NCBI RefSeq assembly: GCF_000156235.1 | Contig: NZ_DS996809.1 | Span: 310,001-374,000, forward strand | Length of the DNA stretch: 64,000 nt | Direction of reading: 5' to 3' | Source of the DNA: Pseudovibrio sp000156235 | GTDB lineage: Bacteria; Pseudomonadota; Alphaproteobacteria; Rhizobiales; Stappiaceae | Shown here: positions 62,237 through 64,000 of the stretch, piece after piece | Layout of the letters: each line of letters begins with the position of its first letter | How positions within the stretch are numbered: position 1 is the first letter of the stretch | Notes under the pieces: generated by a model | What the model saw: only the letters and a program-made list of their open reading frames with translations | What the model was told of the DNA's origin: nothing | The model's database searches: none | Made by a program: the position numbers and the translations under genes

Positions 62237-62650
62237 ATGGTCAAGCCGCGTAATACATTACATGTACTCAGAAGCGAGCGACACCCGCTTGTCTTGCTTG
62301 CCAGCGTTGCGATGCTGGCCCGAGTACTGCTGCTTGTCCTGAGTTTTTCCGGCGCAACGGCTGATCCTTCTGCTGCTGCGCTCATGCAATTGTGCGCCCC
62401 TTCAGGGGGCTCGCATATTGCCAAGATTGAAGGCTCGACTCATACCGAAAATCCGCTGGGAATAGGCTGCGATTGCACGTACATGTGCCCGCATACGTCC
62501 AAGCAGGCGACTTATTTTTCGATAGAGCCCGAGAACTGGCAGAGCCCTACCCTCGTGGTTGTCGGTTCTCTCTCCCTTGAAAGTGCTCTAGGAAATGTAA
62601 AAAGCCTCCGCGGTCATAATTTCCTCATCCGGGCTCCTCCAGTCGTCTAG
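62237..62650 (+). CDS. Small membrane-anchored Cys/His-cluster protein, possibly copper-linked
   Basis: The 137-residue protein has one hydrophobic segment (about 20-42) and then a periplasmic part with a Cys/His cluster GIGCDCTYMCPHTSKQ. The gene comes just before the copper chaperone PCuAC and SCO genes, so a role in copper delivery or sensing is plausible; similarity to DUF2946-type proteins is weak. I cannot name it. Confidence 0.6.
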   Translation: MVKPRNTLHVLRSERHPLVLLASVAMLARVLLLVLSFSGATADPSAAALMQLCAPSGGSHIAKIEGSTHTENPLGIGCDCTYMCPHTSKQATYFSIEPENWQSPTLVVVGSLSLESALGNVKSLRGHNFLIRAPPVV

Positions 62651-62737
62651 TTTTTCTTTTCCGATCAACAAAACCTGATTTGACTGTCCTCTACTGCCTA
62701 TATTTACAGGTAGAGAGCTATTCCTTGGATGGAAATT

Positions 62738-63211
62738 ATGAAAACACGTGCTCTTCTTGTTGCAGCAGCTCTTGTTGCGTTCACCGGTTCTGCTGCTCTT
62801 GCGGAAAGCATTCAGCATGGCAACCTGACAATCAAAGATGCCTGGACACGCGCTACCCCACCAAAAGCAAAAGGTGGCGGAGCATTTGTGACTATCACCA
62901 ACAATGGCAGCGAAGATGCGCGCCTGACCGGTGCAGTGTCCAACTATGCCAAGCGCACTGAAATTCACGAGATGGCCGTGAATGATGGCGTCATGAAAAT
63001 GCGCAAGCTGGACGAAGGCGTTGTTATCCCAGCAGGCGAGACCCTTGAGCTGAAGCCTGGTAGCTACCACGTGATGTTCATGGGCCTGAACCAGCCATTC
63101 AAAATGGGCGAAGAGCTCAATGTTACTCTGGAATTCGAAAAAGCCGGTCCAGTAGACGTAACTTTCCCAGTTATGAAGATGGGTGCCAAGTCCGGCAAAA
63201 TGCACCACTAA
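62738..63211 (+). CDS. PCu(A)C-type periplasmic copper chaperone
   Basis: The 157-residue precursor has a signal peptide ending near AALAE. The mature protein has the H-x(n)-M, H-x-M copper motif: EIHEMAVNDGVMKMRKL and YHVMFMGL. It delivers Cu(I) to the Cu-A site of cytochrome c oxidase together with SCO. I chose the Met at 62738, whose signal peptide is typical, over the ATG at 62729. Confidence 0.9.
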   Translation: MKTRALLVAAALVAFTGSAALAESIQHGNLTIKDAWTRATPPKAKGGGAFVTITNNGSEDARLTGAVSNYAKRTEIHEMAVNDGVMKMRKLDEGVVIPAGETLELKPGSYHVMFMGLNQPFKMGEELNVTLEFEKAGPVDVTFPVMKMGAKSGKMHH

Positions 63212-63240
63212 CCAATTGAACTGTGCACGGGTGGAATAAG

Positions 63241-63843
63241 ATGAACGTTGCGAAAACAATTCGATATGGAGCGTGGGCTGCTGTTGCCGTTCTCGTTGCC
63301 GCAGTTTCTGCTGTAACGGTGATGAAATTTGTACAAGACGACGTGCCTCAGGCCGCGACTGTACAGATTGGCGGTCCGTTTGAGCTGGTTGATGGCAAAG
63401 GTCAGGTCTTTACCGACAAGAACCTCAATGGCAAACCAACCCTGATGTTCTTCGGCTTCACGTACTGTCCTGATGTGTGCCCAACAACCCTTTCTGACAT
63501 GCAGGGTTGGATTGAGAATCTGGGTCCTAAGGCAGACGATCTGAACTTCGTTTTCGTCAGCGTTGATCCTGAGCGCGATACACCAGACGTGATTGCAGAT
63601 TATGTTGCAGCGTTTGACACTCGCGTTGTTCCACTGACTGGCTCCGTCGACCAGGTTAAAAAGGTCGTCAAAGACTACCGCGTATACGCGAGAAAAGTAC
63701 CTCTGGATGACGGTGACTACACCATGGACCACACTGCAGCGGTTTACATGCTGAATGGTGATTTGGATTTCGTGGGAACCATCAGCTATCAGGAACCAGA
63801 AGAAACAGCACTTCCTAAAATCAGAAAGTTGCTTGGTAGCTAA
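63241..63843 (+). CDS. SCO-family copper protein
   Basis: The 200-residue membrane-anchored thioredoxin-fold protein has an N-terminal TM helix, the CxxxC motif in TYCPDVCPTTLSD and the conserved His in YTMDHTAAVYML, the three Cu ligands of SCO1/SenC. It assembles the Cu-A centre of cytochrome c oxidase. It follows the PCuAC gene by about 30 bases. The Met at 63241 has GGTGGA upstream. Confidence 0.92.
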   Translation: MNVAKTIRYGAWAAVAVLVAAVSAVTVMKFVQDDVPQAATVQIGGPFELVDGKGQVFTDKNLNGKPTLMFFGFTYCPDVCPTTLSDMQGWIENLGPKADDLNFVFVSVDPERDTPDVIADYVAAFDTRVVPLTGSVDQVKKVVKDYRVYARKVPLDDGDYTMDHTAAVYMLNGDLDFVGTISYQEPEETALPKIRKLLGS

Positions 63844-63853
63844 GATAAGTTTA

Positions 63854-63883
63854 GGGTGTCTGAGAATTCAGGCACCCTTTTTT
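63854..63883 (+). terminator. Terminator of the copper gene group
   Basis: A 10-bp stem (GGGTGTCTGA/TCAGGCACCC, one G-T pair) with a 4-base loop is followed by six T. Confidence 0.9.
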
Positions 63884-63893
63884 GGATGAAGAT

Positions 63894-64000
63894 ATGAAAG
63901 ATCATGCAGCTCTCTATGCAGGCACAGCCACCATTGGACTACTGCTGATCGCGGCCACTGCATTCCTTTGGATGCGCTATGGCAATTTGCTTTTCTCTGA
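63894..64000 (+). CDS. Start of a small membrane protein, cut off by the window
   Basis: ATG 63894 (with GGATGAAG upstream) opens a frame with a hydrophobic segment (GLLLIAATAFLWMR) that runs out of the window after about 35 codons. It may continue the preceding group, despite the terminator. Not recognised. Confidence 0.45.
   Translation, partial: MKDHAALYAGTATIGLLLIAATAFLWMRYGNLLFS

Noticed and set aside
1..64000. Possible tRNA, rRNA, CRISPR, insertion sequence or prophage
   Set aside because: No cloverleaf with a GGTTCGAATCC-type arm, no regular spacer arrays, no transposase, integrase or phage structural genes were seen by eye.

Overview
The window is an ordinary, gene-dense chromosomal stretch of an alphaproteobacterium. 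Evidence for this is GcrA with its typical N-terminal helix-turn-helix, a class I lysyl-tRNA synthetase, a phoR-pstSCAB-phoU-phoB cluster with the extended alphaproteobacterial PstA, an ApaG starting MYRAVTR, and the HDAC-like/xseB/dxs gene order. Moderate GC content, two NavAb-like voltage-gated channels and several osmolyte/metal importers suggest a marine genus such as Pseudovibrio or a Stappia relative. That is inference from gene content, not a database match. I found no rRNA, tRNA, CRISPR array, insertion sequence or prophage.

Layout. 1-6.5 kb: a partial nuclease-like gene, a Ca2+/H+ antiporter, an SGNH hydrolase, class I LysRS, a TerB-like protein, a DUF1493 protein, ApaG and a CDP-alcohol phosphatidyltransferase. 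6.7-8.7 kb: two paralogous voltage-gated cation channels with different selectivity filters. 8.9-15.7 kb: a DUF1810 protein, a membrane glycosyltransferase facing a periplasmic solute-binding-like protein, a sterol-desaturase-family protein, an alpha/beta hydrolase and a dGTPase. 15.7-19.1 kb: argD-argF-hslO behind a leader that may attenuate. 19.8-20.9 kb: gcrA and a GNAT gene. 21.0-29.5 kb: the complete phosphate regulon on the minus strand, phoR then pstS-pstC-pstA-pstB-phoU-phoB, with a Pho box before pstS. 30.0-36.6 kb: a TPR protein, an unrecognised protein, an SRPBCC protein and a polyamine-type ABC importer whose first gene also has a good Pho box. 36.7-41 kb: a manganese/zinc-type ABC importer. 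41-49 kb: an MBL hydrolase, a PatB-type C-S lyase, DUF1499 and HAD proteins, a 56-residue small protein, PdxH, a surface lipoprotein and a frameshifted DnaJ-family gene. 49-55 kb: an HlyD/FUSC efflux pair and a fatty-acid oxidation group (SDR, enoyl-CoA isomerase-like protein, acyl-CoA dehydrogenase). 55-64 kb: a Sua5-type tRNA-modification gene, an HDAC-like deacetylase, xseB, dxs, an MFS transporter, and a copper-handling group (small Cys/His protein, PCuAC chaperone, SCO).

Strongest leads. (1) The tandem channels keep NavAb residue numbering exactly, but one has the sodium filter TLESWSM and the other TLEGWSD, which has features linked to calcium selectivity. (2) Two importers preceded by Pho boxes each have one permease (PstA and the PotB-like subunit) with a large coiled-coil insertion after TM1; the PotB-like one carries four LNPF(A/G) repeats. 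(3) A Pho box places a polyamine-type importer under phosphate control, so its substrate may be a phosphorus compound. (4) Several structured, non-coding-looking regions may encode small RNAs (43.34-43.55, 56.45-56.55 and 58.40-58.62 kb). (5) Four copies of a palindromic intergenic repeat are present.
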